Shown: positions 46,422-58,130, counted from the stretch's first letter. The stretch is DNA of 64,000 nt from Rutpela maculata (GCA_936432065.2 OW386293.2:99965795-100029794); one strand, 5' to 3'. Notes: a model not told the origin generated them from the letters alone. Numbers and translations are program-made.

Positions 46422-48230
46422 CATTGGCCCAGCTAGTGGAAATGCGCAGTGGTCGTGCCAATTCTCAAGTCGAATAAGAACGCGAAGCTCGTCGGCAGTT
46501 ATCGACCAATCTCGTTTTTGTCGGCGATCTCCAAGTTGATAGAGAAGGTCATCCTGATCAGATTAGACTCTGCTCAGGATGAACTCCACATCAACGACGA
46601 GTGCCAGTTCGGCTTCAGGGGCACTGTGCAGCAGGTCGTCAGGATCGTGAATGACGTCAAGGTGCAATGCAACCTCAGAAAGAGCACCGTCATGGTGCTC
46701 CTCGATGTTGAGAAGGCCTTATAGATACCGTATGAATCCCGGGGCTTCTTCACAAAATGAACGCACTGGACTTCCCCATGCACATAACGAAACTTATTCA
46801 CTCTTTCCTGACAGGTAGAGCACTGCAGATCAGGGTGAATAACAAACTATCAACACGGTGGGACATTCGCGCGGGCGTCCCCCAGGGGTCATGCCTGTCA
46901 CCAAAGATGTACAACTTATACGTCTCTGACTTTCCGGAGTTCCCGAATACCAACCTTACCAAGTACGCCGACGACACGGCCATGTACGCGCATTCACACA
47001 ACGCTCAAGCGGCTAATAAGCTGCTGAAAGCGCACATGGCTCGTGCTACGGCGTATTACGACAAGTGGAAGATTCGGATCAACGCCGAGAAGTCCGAGTC
47101 GATCCTCTTCACGCGCCGGTTCACAGAGAACCGCATATTGACGCCAATTTCGATCGGAGGACAGCAAATTCCAATCAAACGGTGCGTGAAGTATCTGGGG
47201 GTTAACTTAGACAAACGGCTGACGTTTAACATACATATTAACGAAACAATACGCAAGGTCTACTCTATGTCCAGGAGTCTGTACCCGCTCCTGGCTAGGG
47301 ATAGCGGACTCAACAGGACAAATAAGAAACTGTTGTACACGATGGTTATCAGGCCAGCCATCACATACGCGGCGCCGGTGTGGTGCAGCATTCCCGCTAC
47401 GACAATGCTACAAACTCAAAGTTCTTGAACACAAATTTATGCGCCTCATTTCTGATTCTGGCAGGTACACATCCCTCAGAGATCTATACGCACGATGTCA
47501 CGACATAACACCACTAGCGGACTACGTTCCAGACATCTCCCAAAAATTTTACACCTTCAAACTGAGCAATAGTCCACTAACCAGCAACATAACTCAAATC
47601 AGAATGCATAATGCCCCATTCCAGATCAAACACCCCCTACCATACCAAGCGTTGCCTATCTTCCGGCAACCTCTTCCTTAGCCATACTTTCCTATACCAC
47701 AACCTACCATTTCCCCATCTTTGATCTTTCCTCAACTTTATCTTTCCAATCCTTTCTATTCTCTTTCTGTATAATCTATTTTTGTTCCTTTTTTTATTCT
47801 GTTTGTTCTTTTTGTCATCAAAAATTCCATTTTGGCCGATAAATCTCTAAAAAATTCAAACATTTTAAACCCTATTCTTTTTCCACCACATTTTCCTGGC
47901 GTTAGGAAGGCCACCAGGTCGGCAGTTCTCGTACGGGTTTTTTCGTTTAGCTTTTCACCCGAGTTAGCAGCCAAAATTTATTTAGTGCTATAACCAGTTA
48001 CTAGTTTTAAGTTTTATATGTATTAGTTTTAGGCCTATGTGGGCAGCATTATTTTCAAAGGTATTATTAATTTTAAACCCACGCTCGGTGGGCCGAACCG
48101 AACTTGATCCGCCCAGCCCTACAATCACCACGGCGATACGCGCCGTAGTTGTCTAGCTGACTCCGGGCCAGGCTTCGGGGAGGCGCATATGTATATATAA
48201 ATATTAATAAATTTTATTTGCTTGCTTACT
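46422..48230 (+). mobile_element. Jockey-like LINE, 5'-truncated, inserted in a SINE
   Basis: RT frames run from 46449 to about 47681 with two shifts. The first (46449-46724) has VGSYRPISFLSAISKLIEK, CQFGFRG and VLLDVEKAL. The second (46757-47428) has SFLTGRALQIRV, AGVPQGSCLSPKMYN, TKYADDTAMYA, CVKYLGVNLDKRLTFN and VIRPAITYAAPVW. The third (47439-47681) has the C-terminal SGRYTSLRDLYARCHD. Endonuclease and ORF1 are absent. The LINE is clearly more GC-rich than its neighbours. It ends near TTTTATTTGCTTGCTTACT at 48230. Confidence 0.88.
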
Positions 48231-48280
48231 TGCGTTGTAATCCCGAGGTCCCGGGTTCGAATCCCACACGGGTTGGATAT
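48231..48280 (+). repeat. tRNA-derived SINE, second half
   Basis: TGCGTTGTAATCCCGAGGTC is followed by GGGTTCGAATCCCACACGG, which contains a canonical B-box (GGTTCGAATCC, 48254-48264), and a T-run. Joined to 46379-46421 it makes a plausible tRNA-like body. Confidence 0.7.
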
Positions 48281-49020
48281 TTTTTTTTTCATATAATTTT
48301 TTCACAACAAAGATGGTATCACAAAATTTAGGATGTCCAAAAACTAACATTGAATAAAGTTGATAATATCGGCAGTTAAAAGCAGATATTGGGGAAAGTT
48401 GATTTTAGATATGAATTTCCTAATAAAAAATAGCGAGACGCAAAATTGGTATGTTAATAAAATTACTAAAAAAATGATAAGATTTCAGAAGTTTCTGAAA
48501 ATATTATGTTTTTATAGAGAACCTAATGAGAGTAAGAGCTTAACATGTAATAAAACACTTTAAATAGTCCTACACTGTACAAAATCTAAGGTAGTAATTT
48601 TAACACGCGATTTGTTTTCCCAATGAGGTTTCCTATCACGAACCACACGTTTTAACATTATTTATTTCACGATTACAAAGAACATGACACAAAATTAAAT
48701 TTTGGCTTAATTAATTTTTATTTTCTGTACCATTTGATGATAACAGCCACGGCAATTTTAACATATAGTAATGACATATTGCATAATAATCAATTCAAAT
48801 ATAGCGACATTTTACCTGGGATATTTAAATTTTAGGGGGTGGCTGTTCATATTTTACCCTTAACGTTTTTATTTTTTACATATTTCTAAAAATCAGAAAG
48901 GTATTATTGTTGCATTGCATTGCAAATAAATAAATATAGACAATTGTAGGTGATATTCTCACTATTCTCAGGACACACAAAGCAGTCTTAGTATGTCGGC
49001 AAATACAGTAAAAACCCTTA
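48281..49020. other. Spacer, no feature seen
   Basis: AT-rich, with one 67-codon frame (48360-48563) that I do not recognise. Confidence 0.4.
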
Positions 49021-49469
49021 GAAAACGGCTATTAGCGAAACACTTTTGTAATTTAGTATACTGATTTCTGTCAGTAAAATGACTATTTTTCCGAGCAGCG
49101 CCAAATCGAAATGGCTTCCAGTTTCAAGATAGCGACTGTTTTATAAAATTTAAAAGATTGTTCCGCATTAAATTTTGAATCAGAAAGTTCTTATAAGTTT
49201 TTTTCTAAAACTAAAAATTAAGACTCTACGGGGCAAAATATCACAAAATCAGTTTCTTCTGATAATTTACAAAATACGCAAAGTAATGTTTTATACCTGT
49301 CATAATAATTATCCTTTGACCATAAAGTACCAATCAGAGTTTAATTATAGAATGAATTAAAAGACTAGGAGATATCATATTTTAAATCTCGGTCCTGTAA
49401 GAGAATCGCGTAGAAAAAATATACAAAATATACCATTATTAACTGAAAATGAGACAAATATTCCACCGG

Positions 49470-51690
49470 AAAGTAACTACGGCTACCTAATTTACGCTTT
49501 GGTCCATCTACTTTTGCCTAAAGGAGTTTCTAAATTTGAAGAATATTCAGAAAAAGTTTTTCAGGCACATATTAAACATATATTGGCAAATTAAAAGCTA
49601 AACGTGTCGGCATAGTGAGGGATGTGTACAAAAAAGACAGTTTAAAAAGGCATACGAGAGACACTAGAGGAGTCGTAATAAAAAGGCAAATCCATAGTAA
49701 AAATATACTATCAAAGAATTGGTCAAAATTTCTGAAAAACGCTGACAAAGAAACAGAATTATTTTGTTTATTGGCAAATTATATAACAACAGCTAATAAC
49801 TTATATTCTGTCGAAATTGTGTCAACTGTTGGGGAAGAAATTGCGAAAATAGTTATTGCAATACTGCTCTAAAATCCTGCAACCAAGAAGAAGCAGATAG
49901 AAGACTAATATTGCATATTAATGATTGTGTTCAACAGGGTTGGAAGGACATTTGCATTAGAACTGTCGCCACTGACTTAGTAGTACTGAGGTTTCATTTT
50001 TTTATTGTTTGTATAAAGAAGGGCTAAATAGTTTAAATATACAGTTTGGGGCTAATAAATATTTTAGAATATAATGGTGCACCAGATAGCACAAAAACTA
50101 GGAGAAAGCAAGTGTGATACATTATGAGGTTTCCACTCCCTAATGGGATGTAATACCGTTTCCCTTTTTCTGGAAAAGGAAAAGTGACTGCTTGGAAGAC
50201 ATGGACGATATATCCAGAACTAACATAAGTTTTCACTTCCGATTCGAAACCTCTGGAAAATATTCCTGATATAATTTTAAACTTATTCCAACTGTTTGCT
50301 GTTTCAATGTACTGCAATACTTCTGCCTGTACTAAAGTAAATCAGGCACGAAAGGAACTGTTTACTTCCAAGAAGAGGACAACATGTAACATCTCCTCTT
50401 CAAAGGATGCTTTGAAGCAAAACATTTTATGGGCTAGCTTCCAAAGTGGGCACATTTGGGGACAGTCTCTGACATCAAATTTCGCCTAATCTTGAAAAAT
50501 GAGGACGATGCCTGCCTGTATATATCTGGGTGCCAAAATGGTCAACACTGTAACGAAGCTATTTTCGCCACCTATGTTTAAGGCACTTAATTACAGACCG
50601 GCTTTGTTACTTGCCCGCATTAACATATAAAATCTACTCACACAAAGGTAAAGGCACGCGACTTTAGCATTAAACATACCGGGCGCGCTACTTATACCTC
50701 ACCGATTATATTTGCGAAGACAATATCGTGTATGAAAACTTAACAAGCGTTTAATCGAGCTGAACCTAGTTCTACTCCCGTTGGTTTAAGTACCAACAGC
50801 TCTAAATTTTAAATCAATTCTTTTAGCTTCCAGGACCAAGAAGGAGTAAGTTATAATCTCGACTATAGTTCGAGCGTATAGGCCTTACTAGGCAAATCAT
50901 TTAGTACAAGTGGGAAACCCAGTAATAAACTAGCCGCAACAGTAAGATTTGATTTACCACGAGAATCTATTTACTACAAGAGGGAAACCCAGGAGTAAAT
51001 AGTACGTCTCTTAGTTTTTGACGCAGGCCTATCCGCTTCCCGGAATATTTTACGTCTGCCGCGTTTTGCCCCAACGGGAAAATTTCATAATACCGTTATC
51101 AGACGAAGCTATTCTCGCTCTAGTTTAATTTGTTTATTTTGTTTTGTTTCGTTTGAGCTTAATCCCTAACCGCGACTCTAAACATTTTCTCAGCTTTTTG
51201 ATAATTTTTGCTATAAATTTTCACTTACACGTTTTGTCTTATTCTCACTGCTTGCTCCTGCCTTACTTTGCCTTTTTGCTAATTTTGCGTTTTGCTATTT
51301 TACTTATTTATTGCTTGTCCATTTTGTACATAGTTTTCTTACTGTTTTGCTAAATAAATTTTATTTTCTATTGTTTTCTAAACTGGTTGTTTTATTTATG
51401 CACTGATCGCCTGGTCAAAATCTTCTCCACTGATAACTACCCCGGTAGCGTATTTCAGCGCTTCTAATTCTGAAACTGGCGCCCGAGTCCGTAACCTTCA
51501 GTTACTTTGGGCGACATAGTGACGACGACAGTCAACAAAACGGCGTCACAACACTTCCAGAGGTATCTAGATAATTAATTCAACGTAGTTGCAAAAAAGG
51601 ATGCATTGAAACCAAATATGGTTGTAAAAAAGCCGGCTAGCAATGCCCGTTATTTTGCACAAATTGTAAAGTAGAATGCAACTAACTTAA
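49470..51690 (+). pseudogene. LPPT/CXC family gene, longest copy, split by an LTR
   Basis: Motifs in order: HLLLPKGVSKFEEYSEKVF (49510), VGIVRDVYKKDSLKRH (49605), NWSKFLKNADKETELF (49715), EIVSTVGEE, then QEEADRRLILHINDC (49885) and IRTVATDLVVLRF (49960). Next come MGCNTVSLFLEKEKVTAWKT (50138-50197), VNQARKELFTSKKR (50340), KDALKQ, GHIWGQSL and WVPKWSTL (to 50548). The LTR-like insertion follows, then PEVS and the cysteine-rich SCKKGC, YGCKKAG and CPLFCTNC (51555-51690). The EEAD, TD and GC[D/N] motifs resemble XPG-I/H3TH of FEN1-type nucleases. Two expected aspartates appear changed (VATD for VDTD, GCN for GCD). Stops and frame changes occur throughout, so it is dead. Confidence 0.75.
50549..51550. 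mobile_element. 1,002-bp solo-LTR-like insertion
   Basis: It starts TGTAACGAAGC and ends GGCGTCACA, the TGT...ACA form of LTR termini, flanked by ACAC on both sides (50545-50548, 51551-51554). A poly(A) signal AATAAA lies at 51353. The host coding sequence reads WSTL before and PEVS after in the same frame once the insertion plus one ACAC is set aside, which fixes the boundaries independently. CGAAGCTATT occurs near the start and again near 51105. TGGCGCCCGAG at about 51476 resembles a primer-binding site. If it is one, the insertion would be LTR plus leader rather than a solo LTR. Confidence 0.75.
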
Positions 51691-52983
51691 AAAAGGTATG
51701 TAAGTCTAACTAAAAAAATGTTTACCTATTTTTATTAAATTATTTTTAGGTTGAAAAATAATGTGTCTTCAGTTTCTCGTAAAGGAATACTTAACAACAG
51801 CATTAAAATTATTGCTTTGGATTGTAAAATATAGATAAATCGATTTCTAGCATTTCTTCGTGCATTTTAATTCAAATTTTAATATAGAATATTTTTCTTA
51901 ACAATTTTTTTTCTATAACAGTCTAAAAACTTGCAAATTTTTAAATTATAAATAAACAGTAACTTTTTTATATTTTTCTATGTACCGCCTTTATTTCTAG
52001 GTTTAGGTAAAAACCTGTATTAAATCTTTTATTCAGAATTTAATTTGAAACAATTTTTCTTAACAACTTTTTTTTATAACATCAATAGTTTAGATAGAAA
52101 ACTCGTTATTTAAATTTTCTAAATTTACTGCCATCTTGAAATCGGAAACCATTTTGATTTGGCGCTGCTCGGAAAAATAGTCGATTTAATGACAGAAATC
52201 GGCTAGTATACCAGATTACAAGATTGTTTCACTAATAGCCGTTTCTTTCTGGGTTGCTGCTCTACTATCTTTGGCTTTGGGACATCAGTTGGGCTGAAAG
52301 TTAGTGCATTCTGTAACTGTTAAGTCTGTAGTTGAAAGTGAGCTTGTGGAGTCATATACAAGAACTGTTTAAATCAGTTGTAGAGAGCCGCAGAGTAATA
52401 GGCAATCGTCGCCCAGAAAACGAAGGCGACATCAACGGCATAAGAGGGAAAAGCCAAAGAAACTACTTTTTATTGGTTAACGACTTTAATTTAAACATCA
52501 ATCAATACTCATTAAATAAGTAAACAAGATGTATACCAAATCAATGAGCTTTTGAATTTTCAGTATTTCCAGTTGGAACAGGAAACAAAAGTGATAAACA
52601 CTAAACTTTCTTCTCTTTATCTGGCATCTAAAACAAACGAATGAACACTGTAAAACGGAGAAAATTTAAATTTTAAATAGCGTTTGCCTAGCGAGAAGTT
52701 TCCTACATAATGTTATTATTCTAAGAATAGGTGTAAATTACTAAAAACAAACGATTCCAGTGTGCGAGAAATTAATTTAAAGTTTTAACAATTTCTAAAC
52801 GGAAAACTTTAAGATTATATCATAATTGATAAGAGTGAACGAAAAATAAACGAACTGCGGTTTTATGTTGTTAATCTTCTCATTTTGATCCACTTTTTAA
52901 GATATCATAAATCTTAAAACAATTTAATACATATACAGGGCTTTATTCATTATATTCTAACCCTCCTTTAACTTCTTCGTTAA

Positions 52984-53182
52984 ACTAGAATGCAACTAAG
53001 GTAAAAAAAGGTATGTAAGTCTAACTAAAAAAAATTGTATCTATTTTTATTAAATTATTTTTAGGTTGAAACATAATGTGTCTTCAGTTTCTCGTAAAGG
53101 AATACTCTACAACAACATTAAAATTTCTAATTTAGATTGTAAAATATAGATAAAATCAATTTCTAGTATTTCTCCGTGCATA
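52984..53182 (+). repeat. Second copy of the LPPT/CXC 3' flank
   Basis: This 199-bp stretch repeats 51672-51868 in the same orientation, from AGAATGCAACTAA through AGGTATGTAAGTCTAACT and TCTCGTAAAGGAATACT to TCCGTGCAT. It begins at the end of the cysteine-rich domain and stops just before a type-1 repeat. It looks like the 3' remnant of another copy, truncated on both sides. Confidence 0.85.
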
Positions 53183-53225
53183 GCGGATATATTTATTCAA
53201 TTACAACTAAAAACCAATAGTTAAT

Positions 53226-53578
53226 TTTTTCACCTCCTTTAATAAGAGAGTGGGAGTAGTAATGATGTGGCTAATGCCAAAATTTTTTTTGAGACCTTAG
53301 CGGCTCTTATATATACCGTTGATTGAAAAGTCCTTATATAACTTTTCACTCAACGTATATACACTAAACACCAATTTTACTTGCTTGATTTACCTCAATT
53401 CAACATCTTAAATGGTTCCAGAGTAATCGTGCGCACAAAAAAAGTTACAGACCGACAGACAGAACAATTTTTTTCGTTCAAACTTAAAATCTCGACGTTT
53501 TACTCTAAGCCTATTTAAAGAATAAAAATGTTCAAAAATGTTTTTGGCGTTACTGTACTTCCATTAGATATGGAAGTA
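53226..53578 (+). mobile_element. Type-1 repeat, partial copy 4 with a mini-hairpin
   Basis: It contains the type-1 right half: CACCTCCTTTAATAAGAG, AATGGTTCCAGAGTAATCGT, the GACA repeat and the terminal CTTCCATTAGATATGGAAG hairpin. At about 53318-53360 it has an extra hairpin absent from copies 1 and 2: GTTGATTGAAAAG faces CTTTTCACTCAAC across ten bases, flanked by TATATAC. The left, G-rich third is missing. Confidence 0.82.
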
Positions 53579-53989
53579 ATACGTAACCTTCTTTTATCGG
53601 AAATCTACTATATTGGTGAAACTTACTGACCTAAAGACTTTTAATTCTCTTACAATTGCAGTGTTGAAGGCATTCGACCCTGACCGAGGACATTTTCGTC
53701 AACATTTAATAAAGGGAAAGGGTAGACTATCCGAGATCGCGGTTACGCAGTTTCGCAATTGCCCAGTACAAATCTAGCCATAAGTATGTACGTATTTACA
53801 AACCTAGCATAAAATTATACAGAGTGGACGGTATACAAAAATGTCTCGTGCTTTTCAGGCTGCGAAATATAAATAATATACTTTTATAGTTGTTATAGGT
53901 CGTGAAAAATTACATATGTGTGTGTTACATTTATGGTAGTCAAAAATACATGTGGGTGTATGTTAGTTCAATGTTACATTGTAGATTGT
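53579..53989. other. Spacer, no feature seen
   Basis: No repeat or frame that I recognise. Confidence 0.4.
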
Positions 53990-55705
53990 TCAAGGGGTCG
54001 CTCGGCTCCTTCAGTCCTACTTCACCTCGACCTGAAAAGATCTTTTGTGTTTTACCCTGCAATTAGTTGTTGCCCAGGACTCCCAAGCTTTTTATAAAGC
54101 TTGTGATTTTCCTGGGGGCTAATTTGCCTATGTCTTTAGGCGTTAGTTTCACCTTTTCTAGGTACTTTAGCCTAGTGTGGACTAGCATCTTGCATTCGCA
54201 AAGCATATGTTTCGCAGTTTCTATTACACAATCGCAGTATTTGCACATATCGCTGTCTGCCTTGCCCATGTTCTTAAGATGTTATATTAAGGGGCAATGG
54301 CCTGTTAAAAGGCCTGTCATCAGCCTTAAGTCGGACTTTTCGAGTTTAAGAAGGCTTGTGGCATTCTTTGACGAATAAGTGATGAACTTTTTCGCTTGTC
54401 CTTCGCCCGGAGTATCCCTCCAGTAGGTCTCTTTCTATTCCTTTTCCAATTTTAGGACTTCTACCATTATGTGTCCCTTAGATAAGCCACAATACGGTTC
54501 AAGCCCAAAGAATGGGGATTCAGCACCTTTTTTTGCAAGGGCGTCAGCTAATTCATTTCTTTCTATTCCCTCATGCCCTGGAATCCACATCAAAATAACC
54601 TTGTTGTTTTTTGTCAGTTGCTTCAGGGATTGTCTGCACTCCCAGGCAATTTTAGACTCAAAGGTGTAGGACCTGAGAGCTTTTAGCGCTGCCTGGCTGT
54701 CTGAGAGTATATAGATCTTTGCCCTTCGAATGCCTTTATTGCCTTCAGCCATCTTCGATCCATCTGTGTACCAGATGAGTGAGCCCTTCTCCAACTACAG
54801 GACTTCGACTTTGCTTGTCTGACGGCTCTCGATTAGTACACCAAACGGGCAGTCAAAGTCCCGCTTAATTGGCATAGAGTCAGTGGGTTTGGTCACGGAC
54901 TCCAGTTTGTTTCTAGAGTAGGTTTGAAAGAGTGTACCTGCTGCAGCCTTAGGGCACTAAGTGTTGCCTTCTTCCTTACATACACATGTAGAGGAAGCAG
55001 GTCTAGCATTGCTTTCATAGCTGCTGTGGGACAGGAGCACATTACTCTTGTAATCCCTAAGCAGGCAAGGCGTTGCAACTTCTGCAACTTTTCTTGTGTT
55101 AATTTTCTTTCAGTTTTTGGCCACCACACACATGATGCATAGGTAACATGGGTCTCACAACCGATATGCAGGAATAGTAGATCATCTTCGGTTTTAGACC
55201 CCAAGTCTTACCAAACAGCCTGCAGCACGTCCACATAGCCGTAGTGGCTTTGGTAAGTGTTCTTTCTAGGTGTCAGTTCCAAGTAAGTCTTTGATCCAGA
55301 ATTATTCCTAGATATTTAACTTTACTGGAAAAATTCAGCAGTGTGCCATTTAGCATAGGAAACTTAGTTTTCTCCTTTTGGTAAAGGGAACAATAACTGT
55401 TTTGCTCGGATTGACGCTGAGGCTCTTCAGCGAGCACCATTTGGATATTATGTTTAAGATGATCTGCATGAGATTTAAAATCATAACCTCATGTCTGCCT
55501 CTTACAGTAATAACAGGGTCATCGGCATAGCCTTGAACGTTGAAGCCAGAATTACTGAGCTTATGGAGGAGATCATCCACCACTATTGACCACAGCAGGG
55601 GCGATAGAACTCCACCTTGTGGACAGCTCTTGGAGGCAATCACCGTGGCGGACTTCACTTCAATGTTACATACCCCAATACCTCCTCTTCGAGTGAGTGT
55701 TTATA
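53990..55705 (-). mobile_element. R1/I-like LINE with RNase H, decayed
   Basis: On the minus strand the order is RT, then RNase H, then a zinc-knuckle end. RT (55658-55350) has KSCPQGGVLSPLLW, VQGYADDPVITVRG and LSVNPSKTVIVPF. The linker (55204-54893) has ETHVTYASCVWWP. RNase H (54794-54435) has IWYTDGSKMAEG, YILSDSQAALKAL and WIPGHEGIERNELADALA. The C-terminal piece (54269-54063) has MCKYCDCVIETAKHMLCEC. The RNase H lacks the segment between DGSKMAEG and RRAKIYILSDS, where the catalytic glutamate normally lies. The RT is cut at 55705, before its fingers. ORF1 and endonuclease are absent. Confidence 0.88.
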
Positions 55706-56214
55706 ATAAACTGACAATATATCATGTCATACTTGCATACAAATCTTTCCGCGCTGACTTAAAGCCAACCCTGATTTTGACGACTCAGAGATAAAATTCC
55801 CGGGCCTTGGTAGTTACTATGAAAAAACCTTTCCCTGTCAAGTTTGAACTTAGTACTTTCACTAGTATTTACTTAAAAAGTCAGTATTTTTAAAGCATCG
55901 TAGAGCGCTTAGGAAGCATTTTAGGAAAAAGTTATCCTTGTATTTTTGTGTTCTTGACGAGAGGAATCAACCTTTGCTGTACAATTTTAGTGCTATACAC
56001 TATGCTCGTAGGCACAACTTTGATAAAAATATGCTAAGCGCTCACCGATCGAAGTCCAGCTTTCAAGAGTTTGTTCGCTCGTTGCACGAAAACCATTGCG
56101 CATAGCGGAAATATGAATAGTATCTTATTTGTAGTAAATTTCATATAGAATATTATTAAAGAGTATAAAATTTTAGTGTGACGTACATCAGCTCAATCCA
56201 TAAGAAAAGGGATG
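55706..56214. other. Spacer, no feature seen
   Basis: Mixed sequence with no recognised motif. AATAAACTGACAATATATC at its start resembles the duplicated phrase at 43636. Confidence 0.4.
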
Positions 56215-56790
56215 AAAAGGACTGAGCGTAGTTGCATCTAAAGGTAGACTATATGGCAGGGTCCTGAGAGGAAGGATTGAAGAAAAAATTAAAGATATGG
56301 AAGAATAGAATGGCTTCAGACCCGGCAGATCTTGCACGGATAACGCATTCTGGATAAAACAGCTGATAGAGAAGACACTGGCATATGGGAGTCAACTGCA
56401 TTTAGTTTTCGTGGACTTAAAAAAGGCATACGATAGTGTACCTGCTAATAGGCTCTGGCATGCTATGGAAAAGAATATATAAATGCAGTGAAAAACCTGT
56501 ACAGAGATAATATCAGCAGAGTAAAGGACCAAGGATGATTATCCGAGTCTTTTGAGATAAATCTGAGGCAGGGCTGTTGTTTATCTCCCACGTTATTCAA
56601 AATATACCTCAATTCGGTTCTTGGGAAGTGGTCAAGGAAGTGTAATGAAATGGGAGTACAATTGTGAAATGACATAATTTACCCGCTATTATTTGCCGAA
56701 GATAGGGACGATATATCGTATATGATGAGGGAAATTATGGAGGATTGGGGTTTGGAAATGAATTTACACAAAACGCGTTACATAGATTGA
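56215..56790 (+). mobile_element. RTE-like LINE RT fragment, upstream half
   Basis: RT blocks with stops and shifts: NGFRPGRSCTDNAFWIKQL (about 56310), LVFVDLKKAYDSVPANRLW (56405), INLRQGCCLSPTLF (56558), LLFAEDRDD (56685) where FADD is expected, and WGLEMNLHKT (56750). The catalytic motif reads FAED, a change of the first Asp. The frame halts at LHKT, and its continuation lies at 57975. Confidence 0.8.
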
Positions 56791-57974
56791 CATCATGTTT
56801 AAATATCTAGAATAAACATTATTTCATATCTTGGAATATAATTTATGATGTTTTACAACGTTTCGACCTTTTTAAAACCACTCTTTATGACAAAATTAAA
56901 AAAATAGTTTTCAACAGCTTCGTTTTTGAGATTTTTGATTTAAAGGGTTCGGGGAAGGTGGTCCTCGCACTCAAATGCAAACTTATAACGGTGTTATCTC
57001 AATTAATTTTTATCCGAGAAATTAAAAAAAAAATTAATATTCAGCAAAAGAAAAACTTAATTTTTGTACTCTAGTATTTTTTACGTATCTTCTTTAGTTT
57101 TGAATTACTGTGAAAAAATGAAAATTTTTAAAGAAATTTCAAAAATCATTTCAACTTTGAAAAATCATTTCAAACTTTTTTCAAATCTAGGCATCCCAAA
57201 CCGGTCAAACTTCTAGAACATATTGTTAGTACTTAAATAAAATAAATTGTAAATGGATTACGTTCAATTTCAATTCTTGCGGTGAAGCCACTGGTTTCAT
57301 TATTGATTTTTTCTCCGAAAAAACGAGACAACCATTTTACTTTCATCATAACTCCGTTAGTTTTTATGCTAACGACTTTTACCAAAGCTCATTTCTATGG
57401 TCTTTTCACGTACTTTTAAAAATATGTTACATATTTTCTTCCAACAATTTTCCGTTTTTCCGTTATTTGACGTTGAAAGGTTCGAATTCAGTTTTCGGCG
57501 AACAAAAAGTCACCTTCAATGAGCCATAACTCGCTTCGTAGTAGATCTACAGAAATAAAAAAAATAGCAATCGATTTGTTATTTTATAAGCTTCATTTTG
57601 GCTTATAATAATTCTTTTGGTAAAACGTAAGGTATTCGAGTTATTCGCGAAAAATCGTTCTAAAAAATGCATTTTTTAGATGAAAAATCAACATTTTCAA
57701 TCACGATTAACTCAAAAAGTATTGACTCACCGAAAAAACTTTATATAACATTTTTTTACTTAGAATGTATTCCCCTATCGATTTATGTGGTTATTTTGAA
57801 TTTAATAATTTCCACCCCCGAGAAGGGGTGGCATCCACCCCCAGGGTAGAAGCACACATCGGCACTATATAACTTTTGTTCCTTGTGCTATTCCCTAATT
57901 ACTGTCCAAATTTCGCGTCAATCGGTTTTGTACGAAAGAATTCTGAGCGAAAAATCGTCAAGCACTGGACTACA
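56791..57974. mobile_element. 1.2-kb insertion splitting the RTE-like LINE
   Basis: The RT stops at LHKT before this stretch and resumes with YNYLGVLLTRD after it. The inserted sequence has AT-rich Phe/Lys-coding noise and a distinctive right part with CACCCCCGAGAAGGGGTGG (a hairpin near 57815) and TTCCTTGTGCTATTCCCTAA. I recall similar sequence as a common insect repeat but cannot name it. No gene is seen. Confidence 0.55.
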
Positions 57975-58130
57975 ACATCAAATATACAACAGAATATAAT
58001 TATTTAGGGGTACTATTGACTAGAGACCGAAAAGATGATAAAGATGTTCTACGGAAAAAAGGGAGAGGAGAGAGGAGAGGATGAACGATAACAAACAAAT
58101 TGAATAATACAGTGCTGTGGAGTAAGAACT
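57975..58130 (+). mobile_element. RTE-like LINE fragment, downstream half
   Basis: The frame reads TTEYNYLGVLLTRDRKDDKD and then KLNNTVLWSKN, the block after the RT palm in RTE-like proteins. It is the continuation of 56215-56790. Confidence 0.65.

Larger units (their letters stand above)
49021..52245 (+). mobile_element. Candidate DNA transposon carrying the LPPT/CXC gene
   Basis: The left end (49021-about 49165) and right end (about 52110-52245) are reverse complements over about 150 bp. They share AACGGCTATTAG at the tip, ACTATTTTTCCGAGCAGCGC and a TTTCAAGATRGC-type block. Between them, in one orientation, is the longest LPPT/CXC coding relic in the window. A 1,002-bp LTR-like insertion adds to the length, so the original element was about 2.2 kb here. 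I could not identify a clear target duplication. The layout is what a cut-and-paste element would have, but mobilisation is inference. Confidence 0.6.
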
